DNA from: Protea cynaroides | Lineage: Eukaryota > Streptophyta > Magnoliopsida > Proteales > Proteaceae | NCBI GenBank assembly: GCA_028583415.1 | Contig: CM053276.1 | Location: forward strand, 7,904,663 to 7,968,662 | DNA: 64,000 nucleotides | Reading direction: 5' to 3' | In this document: one piece after another, positions 54,124-64,000 of the stretch | Layout: every line of letters begins with the position of its first letter | Position numbering within the stretch: position 1 is the stretch's first letter | Notes under the pieces: model-generated | Seen by the model: the letters and a program-made list of their open reading frames with translations, nothing else | Databases searched by the model: none | What the model was told of the DNA's origin: nothing | Position numbers and translations under genes: made by a program

Positions 54124-55640
54124 ATGTCACACCCAGAGCCCGATATGTCGAAACAGAGGAATGTAATGGGATTGCTTGAAGGCAAGCCAATCCCCACTAG
54201 AATCACAAGTCGTAGTATATCAACCACCAATCCATAAACTAACCACACACATAACAAACCACCTTGATCAGAGTAATAAAAGAATGGAACACAACTATAA
54301 GCGGATGTCTTTAATTAAATCAGATAAGTAGTTGACAACTAAATGATAATAAGATAAATGTAAGTTCGACTCAAGTATTATATCAAAACATAAATATGAC
54401 TAACTCAAATAATACTGTCAACAACACGTCCCCAACTGAAATAAGGCCTAAGTACTAAATAACAAATAAAGGACTGGTCATGCTTATGTATAAGCACAAT
54501 CATCACACTCACAACTGAAGCTGTGAATATCTTCGTCGCTGTCATCATCAACATCCTCCACACCGGATGAATGACTCCTTGGAGCATCCATGAAATCAAC
54601 AACGGTCATACCTGCATCATCTAAATAATGTATATACATAGGGGTAAGTTCAATCCATTGAGCTCAGTAAAGGAATTAAACGTGCAACATACAAAATGCA
54701 TGATAAATATAGTGAGTCAAGTCTGATAACTGATATGTGCCAACTCAAGATCAACACCACATACTCTCTCGGTTGCATGGGTCTCCACCATAAAATGGAT
54801 GATACCTCCCTCGAAGCGAATCACCATCCCCCAGTATAGGTCCAGTGTCTCGGTCCTCGACCTCGACTCATCTCAAGACCACCCACGGTGACAGGAGGAG
54901 AAGATCATTTTCCATAGTCAACTCACCCTCCCATTCAATACATTGCAATGGGGAGCATCACAGCTATGGTCATATCACCTTTGTATATAACCTATATATA
55001 CCAATACATAATCCTCTATTGGATTGGGTTACAGTCATCGGGTATGTGTGCAACTAACCAAGTCCTCCTAATTATTTCCATATTACTTGATCGTATTCTC
55101 AGCCGGGCTTCTGACTCCATCCAATCCCCACATAGATCATCGTGACCCGGTTAGGTTACATTGGTCAATGTAAAGCAGTGCCCTATGAGAGGTTGTGGAG
55201 TGTCCTATACCACCCACTTACACTCACCGAGCGTAACCAGACATCATGAATCAACCAAACCAGTAACACCTCATGGAAAGATTGCAAAGTGTCCCATACC
55301 GCCTGCTTTCCCCCATTACGGACATTACTAGTCGCAACCAAGTGTTAATGCATATGTATGAGCAACAAGTATATTTATTGGATGACATGTTATCACATAA
55401 TTGATCATACCACAAATCATACATTTGATCATAAGAAATAGAGATTGGACAAACACACAAACAAAGGTCTAATACCTTTATATGAGAGGCAAGTAAATGA
55501 GCTACTGTAGTACTATTCGGGTAGGTCCCTCTAGGTTCCTTCGTAGCTCTACCTAATCATGTCATTTACATGTTATTCATCATTAATTATTTTCATGATA
55601 TTCCATTATCATTCGATTAGTGTTTATAGGTCAAGGGATA
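54124..55640 (-). mobile_element. Diverged LTR of the family at 1382-3660
   Basis: It begins TGTCACACCC as the solo LTR does. At a similar distance (about 500 bp, against 418 bp there) it has CATACCTGCATCATC and the same peptide-coding tail on the minus strand. Later segments include repeated CATACCRCCYRCTTNC pieces. The right end was not found, so the limit is approximate. Confidence 0.5.
54484..54620 (-). CDS. Second copy of the LTR-encoded acidic peptide
   Basis: The minus-strand frame begins DDAGMTVVDFMDAPRSH after an acceptor-like TTATTTAG, has an acidic centre (DVDDDSDEDIHSF) and ends SCECDDCAYT then TAA. It shares DDAGxTV, the xDxM step, acidity and SCECxxC with the copy at 1664-1799. 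Function unknown. Confidence 0.35.
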
Positions 55641-57040
55641 CATTCCTAAATCCCTAGGTTAGTCCTAAGACGAGACAGGTTTGCTGTCCACGTGAAGTAA
55701 CGTTCTGAATTTTATATAGGATTCTGAAGTGAAAAGAGTTCGTTTGGACTTTCAAATGTGGTTTCAAAATTTGATATGAAAAGCTGATCCAAATCCAAAT
55801 CAGAAGGTTGCCAAACACGGAAGGTTCACTATTGAAAAACTTTGATTGATTGTTAGAAATCTTGAGGAGAATATACACAACTGTAGAATCTTATAAAATT
55901 TGATAGATTTAGGGGTAGCAATTAGTTAATAATGGAATGATTTTCATCTAATCTAAGAAAGAAGATTTTACTTAGTTTTTATTTCTATGTAATAAGGTTG
56001 TCAAATCTAGGAATACTAGTTTTAGTCTTGTATTTTGACTATTTAAACAATGTAAAGCCTACATAAAGAAGCATCCAAGAGTTATTGAGAAAGAAGGCGG
56101 TGATTGAATAACAACTCTCTTTCTTTTATTCTTGTGTTCTTGAAGAAGTCATGTATGACTAACTTTCTTATTTTCGATTAGACGAAACTAAAGCCATTGT
56201 TATAAACTTGTGAGACTTGTTCTTATTTATTGATTTTTAATTGAATATTCGATTTTCTTTCAATTTATGTGTAAAATGATTGATGAATGGTTGGATTAGG
56301 AGTACTACTAATTGATTTATTTATCTAATTGGTTGCTAGATTAGAATTGAATTGTTATCAATTGATGATTCTATGTTAGTAGCAATGAGAATTGATGTTA
56401 ATGAACAAGTTAATGTTATATTCTTAGGAGAAATCAGATTAAATTGAGTAAACCGTGTTGATGTTTTTTTAACGTTTAATTTCAATCGTCTTTCTAGTTG
56501 TTAATGCTATTTCTGAATCGAATCGAAAGCCTAGTCTTGAAATTGATTTAGGAGTACAGGTACTATTAATAAGCTATCTTTTAATATACCAATCTTAAGG
56601 AAAAACTAAGGATTTTAGGATTAGTCCTGACTTTCTTATTCAATTGGAATTGATTATCCTCTATGTTGATGAACAAGTTTATGAAGATGGTGTAAGTATC
56701 CTTTTGACTGAAGATTTCTCTTATTGATTTAATCTTTGATCTTTGTGTTACATAGCTCCTTATTCTTGTATTTTAGATAATTAATCACTATTGTAAACGT
56801 ACAAACCCCCCTCGTACATAGGATAGCCGGTGAAGTTTTGCTAATAAAATCAATCAAAATCTGCTTTAGTACAACAACTGATCGTTTTCTAAGTCTTGTT
56901 TCAATTTCATTTGTTTTTTTCTCTTTAGGTTAATCAAACATTTTAATCTTAATCATACAGTCCTTATGGTTTCGACCCTTACTTGCTACTATCTACGTTT
57001 CAAAGTAAGGTAATTTAATTTGAGCACTTGATACGCATCA
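55641..57040 (+). mobile_element. Possible LTR-like sequence ending at GATACGCATCA
   Basis: No gene. The stretch near 56960-57040 (CTTATGGTTTCGACCCTTAC, TTGCTACTATCTACG, then GATACGCATCA) resembles the U5 end of several plant LTR families. A start and a duplication were not found, so this is weak. Confidence 0.3.
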
Positions 57041-57386
57041 GCTGGAAAACTCATTTTCATGCTTGGGCTTTGTCTTGGTGGACTTGTTAGGTAAAAATGG
57101 TATTAGTATGATGTAAGCTGGTCTGAGTTCATTCTTTTATCTCAATCTTCCTTGTAGAACCTTTTTGGACTTTGGTGCTCCTCATATAGGTTTTTCTTGG
57201 CTATGTTTGAAGCCAAAAAAAGAGAAGAAGCGAAGATAATGATGAAACAATAATTACTTTATGTGTCTTTCTCTTACCTCCATTTAAAAAATTTCTTTTC
57301 TTTTCTTGGCTTTTAAACATAACCTAAATTACAACTTGTGCACTTGTTAATTTCTTAATACTTGTAGTGATTTTCTTGCTTTCAAG

Positions 57387-57466
57387 GCCTTGAGAAGAAG
57401 ATAAAGGAGAGGGCCAAGTGGCTACAAGAGGAGGAAGCATATGACCAAATGGAGGATCAAGACTAA
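57387..57466 (+). CDS. Candidate terminal exon of an unidentified gene
   Basis: After a good acceptor (TTCTTGCTTTCAAG) comes a short open stretch reading LEKKIKERAKWLQEEE, then AYDQMEDQD and TAA. The strongly helical, charged composition looks like real protein. I do not recognise the family and found no certain upstream exon, so it could also be a gene scrap. Confidence 0.3.
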
Positions 57467-58888
57467 GAAAGTTTTTGAGGAGAAGTTCGGTTCTCAATTA
57501 AACATTCTTGTTTCAATTGAATATAAGTGTTCGAATATTTTAATTGTTTTTCAAATTTGATTTGGTGACACAATATCTGCTTGTTTTTTTGGTAAATTTG
57601 GGATTGGGATGGAGAGTTGCCAAATTGGTTTTGTTCAACATATTTGTTCAATCCCTTGTTTGCTTAGCATTATCTCTCATGCATGCAGGATTATTGCCCG
57701 TGGTTTAAAGTTCACGAAATCGAATACGTATAGGTTATATCAGCCTGTATCATCTGATATGTTGAGTCAACATATCTTTTTGCTCGTGAATCTGGATACC
57801 TAAATCAAATATTCGTTTTTGTATCACTCATTGTGAATATCGATTCAGATTGCTGCGTTAGTTTTGACAAAAAAAATGGTTAGCTTTATTGAAGAAGAAG
57901 TGGCAACTAGGTGCTTGTGAGCCCCCTTTGCAACAAGTATTTGTTGGACCTTGACCTCGTTTCCCAAGAGGGGGCTCAGCTGTTTTTTCCCAACGGCTGG
58001 CCAGCGATTGTACAAAACGACCTCGGATGGGCTCTTATAATAGTATATCTTATAAGATTATTTTTAAATAATTTGTTATAATGGTGTCTTAGGTAATTAT
58101 TTTAAATAATTTTACCATGGTAAATAAATGGCAAACAAACATTGAAAAATTTTACGGTAGTATTTAGTATTTACCTCTTGGAAACAAACATTGAAAAATT
58201 TTCAACATGTAAAATTTTTATTTCGATGTAAATTTTTTTCTACATATAAAATGTTACATTGAAACAAACGGAGCATAAGTAACATAAGTAACCCATCATC
58301 TCAAGCCAACCTACTCGTAAGACCCGATTAGCCCTTAGACCAAGTAATATTCTTCATTTCAATACTTTCCTGCCCAGAAAAATCAAAGATAAAATTCTAC
58401 TGTTTTATAGGCGGTTAGCGATGAGAAGGCTTTTTCATGCAGCTTCATACATTATCGACTGAATCAAGCTAAAATTTTCTGGGCAACTTCAATAGGGAAC
58501 TCATACGTTTGAGATCAGTTGGTAACCATGGGACGAAATCCATGGCAAAGACTTTCATAATGTCCAGCATGGTGTCTCCGCATTGGTTGTTGAAAGGCTA
58601 TCACTGCTTGTAATTCCTTGGGAGGTTACCAAAAGCTTTGATATTAGTGGAGATGGGCAATTCTCCATCCTTTCTGCCAAAGTTGTTTGCATTCATGGCT
58701 TAGTTCTTCTTCCTCATTGTTCTTGTGTATTTCCATCCCTATGTGTTGCCAAGGAAATTGAATAGAGTCCTTTCTTCTGAAAAGCTTTTATCAAAATGCA
58801 TTTATATGGCATGTGTTGTGGAATTGTTGTGGAATAGCCTTTTCAAAGGTTGCATCAATATGATTGCAGTCCAACAATATGCATTTTT
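57467..58888. other. Intergenic DNA before the CACTA element
   Basis: No gene recognised. About 58060-58275 has repeated AAACAAACATTGAAAAATTTT steps and ends GAAACAAACGGAGC, like a decayed MITE. Confidence 0.5.
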
Positions 58889-59340
58889 CACTACGGAAAG
58901 TTTCCGTTGGCAAAAACTAACACCTACACTTAAGATTTCGGATGCTGTTCCATTGGCAAAAATTCCATATCCATTTTGCACAACAGAAAACTGAGTACCA
59001 TGGGTGTATATATTTTTCACAACGAAAAACGACATCCCATTATCCATAATATAAATTTTACACAACGAAAACTTATATCTATGATTTATAATAAATATTT
59101 TACACAACAGAATTCACTTCGTTGTCTATAATATAGATTTTCCACCATAGAAATTAATATTCCGTGGTCTATAATTAATATTTTACACAACGGCCAAATA
59201 CCGTTGGGATATATATATTTTATACTACGATAATATACCACTTGGGGTATTATATCTTTAACACTACGGTAACATACCATTGGAAAAAATATACCTAAAG
59301 CTACAGATCCATGTTTTCCATTGGGAAAAATCAATTTTTT
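58889..59340. repeat. Subterminal repeats of the CACTA element
   Basis: Examples are TTCACTACGGAAAGTTTCC, TTTTCACAACGAAAAAC, TTTTACACAACGGCC.. ACCGTTGGG and AACACTACGGTAAC. These are the places where a TNPA-like protein would bind (family knowledge). Open frames here are artefacts. Confidence 0.75.
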
Positions 59341-59925
59341 TTTTAATTACATTTCTCTACTGCCCTACCCTACCTATTGATCAGTACAAATTGCATACAA
59401 ATAAGAAAACCCAATGAAGAAAACTTGATATTAATCATGAAATTCAAATACCAACTATATATACAAATCAAACAAAACCATATACATATACAATCAAACA
59501 AAAAAAAAAAAAACCAAAATCATATAAAAAATACACACTACAAACTCATACTAAATACAAAGTTCTGAAACAACATATCAAGATAGAAAACTCAAGCTTC
59601 CTATGCAGCTCCTCCTCCCCTCTTCATCATAAAATTTCTTTATCTCTTCACATACCTGAAAATTAAAAGTACAGACTTGTTAATAAAAAAAATGAATGCA
59701 TAAGTATAAATTGATAAAAATGAATGCATAAATATAAAGAGTAGTATATTCAAGTTGACACCAATTTTCTTTAAGGGATGTCATTGGCCAGCAGGAAATC
59801 TCAAAATACAAATGGTATTTTGGTACTTAAGACTAAAATAATTATTCTGAGTTTACAGTCATAACAGTAACTGGAAAACTAAAAACCATGATAGCTGCAG
59901 AGAGAGAGAGAGAGAGAGAGAGAGA
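59341..59925. other. CACTA interior without gene
   Basis: A-rich sequence with a poly-A run at 59500-59513 and a (GA)n run at 59899-59925. Confidence 0.6.
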
Positions 59926-60330
59926 ACCTGTACAGGAGTCAAGTCCTTCTGTAGATAATCTAGGGAGTCTAGGAGGCAAGCTTGGCACATGTGTTGGAAC
60001 CCAAGATGCAAGTCCTAATAGTCCTCCAGTAATGAGAATCCTCCACTCTTTTCCTGAGCCAAGGTGAGTATGAAGCCTATACTCTTTATAAACCCTAGCT
60101 ACCAGAAACTTGAACACCACCCACCTTGGTTGATGACCACAAACCCAAAGATGGTAAAAGCCAGTAAGGTGGCAGTTAACAACATCACAAACAAGTCAAC
60201 CCACAGAGCCCATGCGACATTAAAGCAAGCACCAATGACACCCACAAGTGAAATCACCAGAATGATAAACCCTATCACCATAAGAGGTGTCTGCATATGG
60301 AAGCCAAACTGTCAACAGATTCAGAAGAAT
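59926..60330 (-). pseudogene. Tetraspanin gene fragment captured by the CACTA element
   Basis: The minus strand encodes a transmembrane hairpin typical of tetraspanins: TPLMVIGFIILVISLVGVIG, ACFNVAWALW, then VMLLTATLLAFTIFGFVVIN. After frame breaks comes the start of the large extracellular loop: VYKEYRL, then SPWLRKRVEDSHYWRTIRTC, ILGSNTCAKLAS, then LDYLQKDLTPVQ. The last piece ends at a GT (CAG|GTTCTC), where many plant tetraspanin genes have their intron, just before the expected GCCKPP. There are at least two frameshifts, and one Trp codon is TAG. The first membrane segment and the second exon are missing. Confidence 0.75.
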
Positions 60331-61244
60331 GGTGGACAATTGAAGATATAAAAGAATATTCCAATACTTTGAGTTTGAGTCTCTCCCTGCTTTCAAGTTG
60401 TTTACCAGAAATATAAAGGACTAGAGAGCATAAAATGCTAGCCAAAATGTTCTTCCAATTTGAACGGTTTCAATAAAAAATTGAACGAGATCAAAATTGT
60501 TCAACTTTGATCAAGAAGTTCTAACTTCTGACTAGCACACCAAAACCTTTTTATTCTAGTAAGTATAAGTTTTGTAGCATTTCCTACAACTAAACAGCCG
60601 AGCAGGAACTAAATTATAATCAAATCCCCAAAAAAAAATTTGCAATTAGTAGATGGTCTATTAATGTTCATGCAAATATACCCAGACCAAGAGCCAATCC
60701 TACATTCTGCTTATCTTTATATTTTCTGCCACAAGAAAATGTTTATCTTTCAAACAAAGACCTAATGGGTAAGATGTGATCAAATGGATAATTTATTCAA
60801 CTGAGGTGTATGGGGTTGGAAATATTCTAAAGATTTCAGTTTCTTTCTAAAGAATGTAATTTCCTACTCTCTTCTTGGAACCATTCCATTGTTCTTGAGA
60901 ATTTCAGATTGAGTTCTCTATTCTTTGCAAGAAAATCCACATACTAACAATCATCACCCATCACCACATAAATAGGAGAAGGGCACAAAGGAACAAAAAT
61001 ATAAAACGGAAAGGGACCCAAAAATCTGATATTAGCAGAAACACGAGATTCAAGAATGTTAGAATAAAGATCAAATTATCAATTTATTTACCTTTCCAAA
61101 ATCTTTAGAATACTACCAACCCCATGAAACTGAAATCTGCTTGGATAAAGCAATTTAAAACAGTAATTATTTCCTATATAATTAAGGTGCTCACCTAATG
61201 TTGAGTCCAAGACAGTCACTGAGTTTCTGATGGTGGTTGCGTCT
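60331..61244. other. CACTA interior without recognised gene
   Basis: AT-rich sequence between the tetraspanin fragment and the 3' end of the TNPA-like gene. Nothing further was recognised. Confidence 0.6.
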
Positions 61245-62895
61245 CAGACGACGATTGTGATTGCAGCTATGACGCGCACGGTTCTGTAGTGACTGACCGC
61301 AACATTGCTTCCATCTCTTTCATATATTCTCCTTGAGCTCGCATATATTCTCCTTGAGCTTGCATACTTTCTTCTTGAGCTCGCATACTTTCTTCCAATT
61401 TTTTAATCTTTTCATTTTGCTCCTGGATCTTTACATTTTACTCCTCGATCTGCTTTCCTTTTGTACCAAATACTAGTCTCGATTTAACTCCAGTCCCATA
61501 AAGCCAAACTCTCCCATGAGATTCCGGACGGAGAACTTCTTTAAACACCGATTCATGCACAGTTTTATCGGCTTGCTCTTCTTCGGTCTGTCTTATCACT
61601 AAGTTTTTCTTTAAGTGTAACCTGCAAATAGAAAGTAAAACAAATAATTAACAATTGTCTGATATAAAAAGTTAATGACAAAATCATTAAAAAAATAGGA
61701 GAGCTTCTTCAAGAGAGTAGTTTAAATACCAAAATCTAACCTGAGTGCTCATTCAAGCACTGTCCTGTCCTTTTTGAAATATAGGTAGCTTCAAACATTT
61801 AAATTTGAGAAGGAGGTAGTCCCTCTAGATCTTTACTTTCCTATTTATGGAAAAAACAAATAACTCATCTAGCAATGCATACCACAGAAATAGATACATT
61901 GAAAAGAAGGAAGAAAACGAGAGAAGAGTAATATATCCAAAGATAACTAATATATCTCATTTACCATTTCCGGCCTAAGTATGGCAAGAGAGGTATTTCC
62001 ATTCGTATGTCTTATTTTCTGCTTATCTTTATGTATTTTATTTCTTGCACAGATAGCCTACATAGAAATATGCCAAAATTAGTTTATAAAAAATGAATAC
62101 TGTGAAGACAAAACAAAGACCATATATTACTCATACCTTAAAATCTTCATTATCCCACATATCAAAGAGTGTTTCCCAATCTTCTTTTGGTAGTTTTTCT
62201 AAATCAATGTGTGCCATCCTCTCTTCTGCAGAATCATACATGTTGTAGAGATTTGTTTTCAATGAATGCTTGTATTCCCTCCATCTTTCATTGAGCCTCG
62301 CTAGGACAACTCCCTTGCATTTTTCTTCAATACCAAGTTTGCTCTGCAAAATATATATTTATATGTATGCATATATATATGATAGAGAAGGGGTAAGTAT
62401 GAAGCCAACCATGCATACCAAAATGGACATTTCTATAATTCACTAATGAATAGATTACCTTTATCTCAATCCAACCATCATCTTTGAAATGTTTTGGCAT
62501 TACCCTCCAATCCTTGTATTTTAGGGGGAAGTTTTGGTTGTCTCTAGCTTGTACACCAATCCATGTAGCAAGTTTTGTTGTTGAGTACCTCTCACATGAT
62601 TGGTTGTACTCATTTACAATCATTAGTATTTTCTCCAAAGCAGTCAATCTTGCAGTGAATTGAGCCAATGTTGGGCCTCTTTGGCCTCTCTTCCTTTTTC
62701 CTGAAATTTAAACAAATAAAATGTAAAAACTAAGGATATTAAATAGAAACAAAAAGGCATTAATAGCTTTCGTTCTACTTGCAATGGTAACAGTACAATT
62801 AACGTACCTCCTACAGATGTGCCGCCAGTATTGGCATCATTCCCCTCCTCATGACTCATTCTTTTCAAAAACTTGAGTTCCAAACCTCTTTTCAA
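61245..62895 (-). CDS. TNPA-like protein of CACTA element (Transposase_24 type), multi-exon
   Basis: Exons on the minus strand: about 62895-62820 (MSHEEGNDANTGG); about 62700-62460 (RGPTLAQFTARLTALEKIL ... YKDWRVMPKHFKDDGW) with donor AAG|GTAATC; 62341-62135 (SKLGIEEKCKGVVLARLNER ... WETLFDMWDNEDFK) with donor AAG|GTATGAG; about 62058-61965 (AICARNKIHKDKQK ... LAILRPEM); and about 61622-61245 (LHLKKNLVIRQTEEEQADK, then a coiled coil with four copies of SMRAQEE/YMRAQGE-like heptads, ending VTTEPCAS). The order fits the plant En/Spm Transposase_24 family, which binds subterminal repeats. One in-frame TAG follows GTKGKQIEE, so the last exon may be damaged. Confidence 0.75.
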
Positions 62896-63054
62896 TTAAA
62901 ATAATATCAAATGGTGCACAAAGATTAATTTAGATCCCTGACTAAAAAAGCAAAATAGCAATGTAAATGAACAAAATTATGCATTGTATATAAGTGACTA
63001 CATTCCCAAGCAAATGTTAATAAAATAGGTCACTTACTTTGTTTTAATGATCAA

Positions 63055-63985
63055 TCAATCCGATGAGCTATCAACTAAACTTTCCAATTGGTTAGTGAAC
63101 TCAGTAGGTGTGTCTATGGTAATACCATCCACATCAGATCTGAACCAATTGATATTAGCTTCATTGTTATCAGCCTCAGTATTTTCTAAATTTTGTCTGT
63201 AATCTAATGTACTCTGGGTATATGCCTGACTTGAATCACCCTGATGATCACCTCCCATGTCAAAAATATCCCTACTCTTAGTCCTAATGGCAACTTGCCA
63301 TTCAGACCTATGGGGATCTGCAATGTAAACACTTGCTCTACTTGTGAGGGAAATACAAATGGCTCACTCTCTTGGTCTCGACTAGTATACATTAAACGAT
63401 TAAAATTGACAACTATAAAACCAAACTCATCTCTCTCCACTCCCCTATGGATATCAACCCAATCGCACTGGAATAACATTACTTTGATAGACTCTGCATA
63501 TTCAAATTCAATAACTTTCTTCAATACACCATAATACATAAGTTTTCCCTTGACAGGATGTTTATCTTTTGAACTTGCATAACAATTTGTTAAAGCCGTT
63601 ATCAGTACCCCACTATTTTGAATTTTTATAATTGATCTCATGTGCCTTACTATTAAACCTGATGCCATTAATGATGTATCCTTATAACTCCTCGCATCCA
63701 AGTTTGGTTCACGAGCAAGCCATCTAATATGATCAGGCACTTCCACATTGTCCATGCGTAGTTTCATAATCTAATGATACAAATTCAGAAAAAATATATT
63801 TTGGAAAATGCTAATGTCAAAATCACATAAATTGTAAATGTTTTACTTACGTAATCAGTGAACCATTTTGGAAACTCCTTAGCATGTTTTTCATCTACAT
63901 CACGTGGACGACCCTGCTGTCCTAATTTGCGACTAATGTGTTGCTTGTGCTTCCTAAATATTATGTATAACTTGTAAATTGAGAT
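63055..63985 (-). pseudogene. CACTA transposase (TNP2-type) C-terminus with DUF4216
   Basis: One exon (to about 63850) reads HKQHISRKLGQQGRPRDVDE then KEFPKWFTDY, with donor TAC|GTAAGT. The next starts in IMKLRMDNVEVPDHIRWLAR and contains the DUF4216 core (NSGVLITALTNCYASSKDKH; KVMLFQCDWVDIHRG; DEFGFIVVNFNRLMY; QVEQVF). After LRVGIF a one-base gain in a T run shifts the frame. The correct tail (DMGGDHQGDSSQAYTQ ... LVDSSSD) then runs to the stop near 63055. The catalytic part lies outside the window to the right. Confidence 0.82.
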
Positions 63986-64000
63986 CAATAATTAATATAT

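Larger units (their letters stand above)
58889..64000 (-). mobile_element. CACTA (En/Spm-like) DNA transposon, cut by the window edge
   Basis: The left terminus is CACTACGGAAAG (58889). It is followed by about 450 bp of subterminal repeats in which CAACGG-, CACTACG- and TACCATTGG-type units of about 10-15 bp recur in both directions, typical of CACTA ends. Inside are a captured tetraspanin fragment, a TNPA-like gene (61245-62895) and the C-terminal end of a TNP2-type transposase with DUF4216 (63055 onward), all on the minus strand. The right terminus is outside the window. Confidence 0.85.

Noticed and set aside
57041..57091. Possible exon reading LENSFSCLGFVLVDLL, in phase with the exon at 57387
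   Set aside because: It starts at the likely edge of an LTR-like end (GATACGCATCA), has no upstream exon, and the phase agreement can be chance.
58802..59334. Frames in the CACTA subterminal region
   Set aside because: The repeated words (VVKNIY, CKIFII) reflect short DNA repeats and not a protein.

Overview
The window is nuclear DNA from a flowering plant. It is AT-rich, its introns follow GT-AG, and it is crowded with plant LTR retrotransposons, hAT and CACTA elements. I cannot name the species. The very long intron and heavy repeat load would suit a large-intron early-diverging eudicot or magnoliid, but that is inference.

The one host gene I can reconstruct in full is LSM4, the U6 snRNP / P-body Sm-like protein, on the + strand from 5448 to 50435. 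It has seven coding exons and encodes 150 residues. Exons 1-4 lie at 5448-6103 and exons 5-7 at 49209-50435. Intron 4 between them is 43,105 bp, and I can assign about 35.7 kb of it to mobile elements.

Layout. 1-4127: nested long LTRs of a Ty3/gypsy-like family, including a clean solo LTR (1382-3660, duplication CTTAC). 4157-4814: a hAT-type MITE just upstream of LSM4. 5448-6103: LSM4 5' exons. 7148-9752: non-autonomous LTR element with an initiator-Met tRNA primer site (duplication AGCCC). 9889-13022: second non-autonomous LTR element with 1.2-kb LTRs (duplication ATCAT). 14723-44169: a minus-strand relative of the first element (duplication AAGGT), stretched to 29.4 kb by insertions. Inside it is a minus-strand hAT transposase gene (about 15565-19260, probable 5' end at 42191-42745). 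Inside that is a rearranged Ty3/gypsy element of the Tat/Ogre type (19578-42190). 44425-44682: solo LTR. 46480-46779: small MITE-like element. 49209-50435: LSM4 3' exons. 54124 to about 55640: relative of the LTR at 1382. 58889 to the window end: a CACTA (En/Spm) element, transposase genes on the minus strand, that has captured a tetraspanin gene fragment.

The most unusual object is the Tat/Ogre block. It reads as a + strand 3' half (19578-26788), a 156-bp spacer, a minus-strand copy running from the 3' LTR back to gag (26945-39418), and a + strand 5' half with an intact gag-protease frame (39863-42190). The first two parts form an inverted repeat with arms of about 7 kb, lying inside an intron of an RNA-processing gene. 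If intron 4 is transcribed whole, every LSM4 pre-mRNA would carry a hairpin of about 7 kb.

Other points: an LTR-encoded acidic peptide ending in a Cys motif, conserved between two distant LTR copies; a chromovirus integrase scrap spliced into the hAT gene; and repeated GTTGCA-N5-TGCAAC dyads conserved at the same place in two non-autonomous LTR elements. Boundaries, similarities and duplications were all read by eye; no alignment or database search was run.
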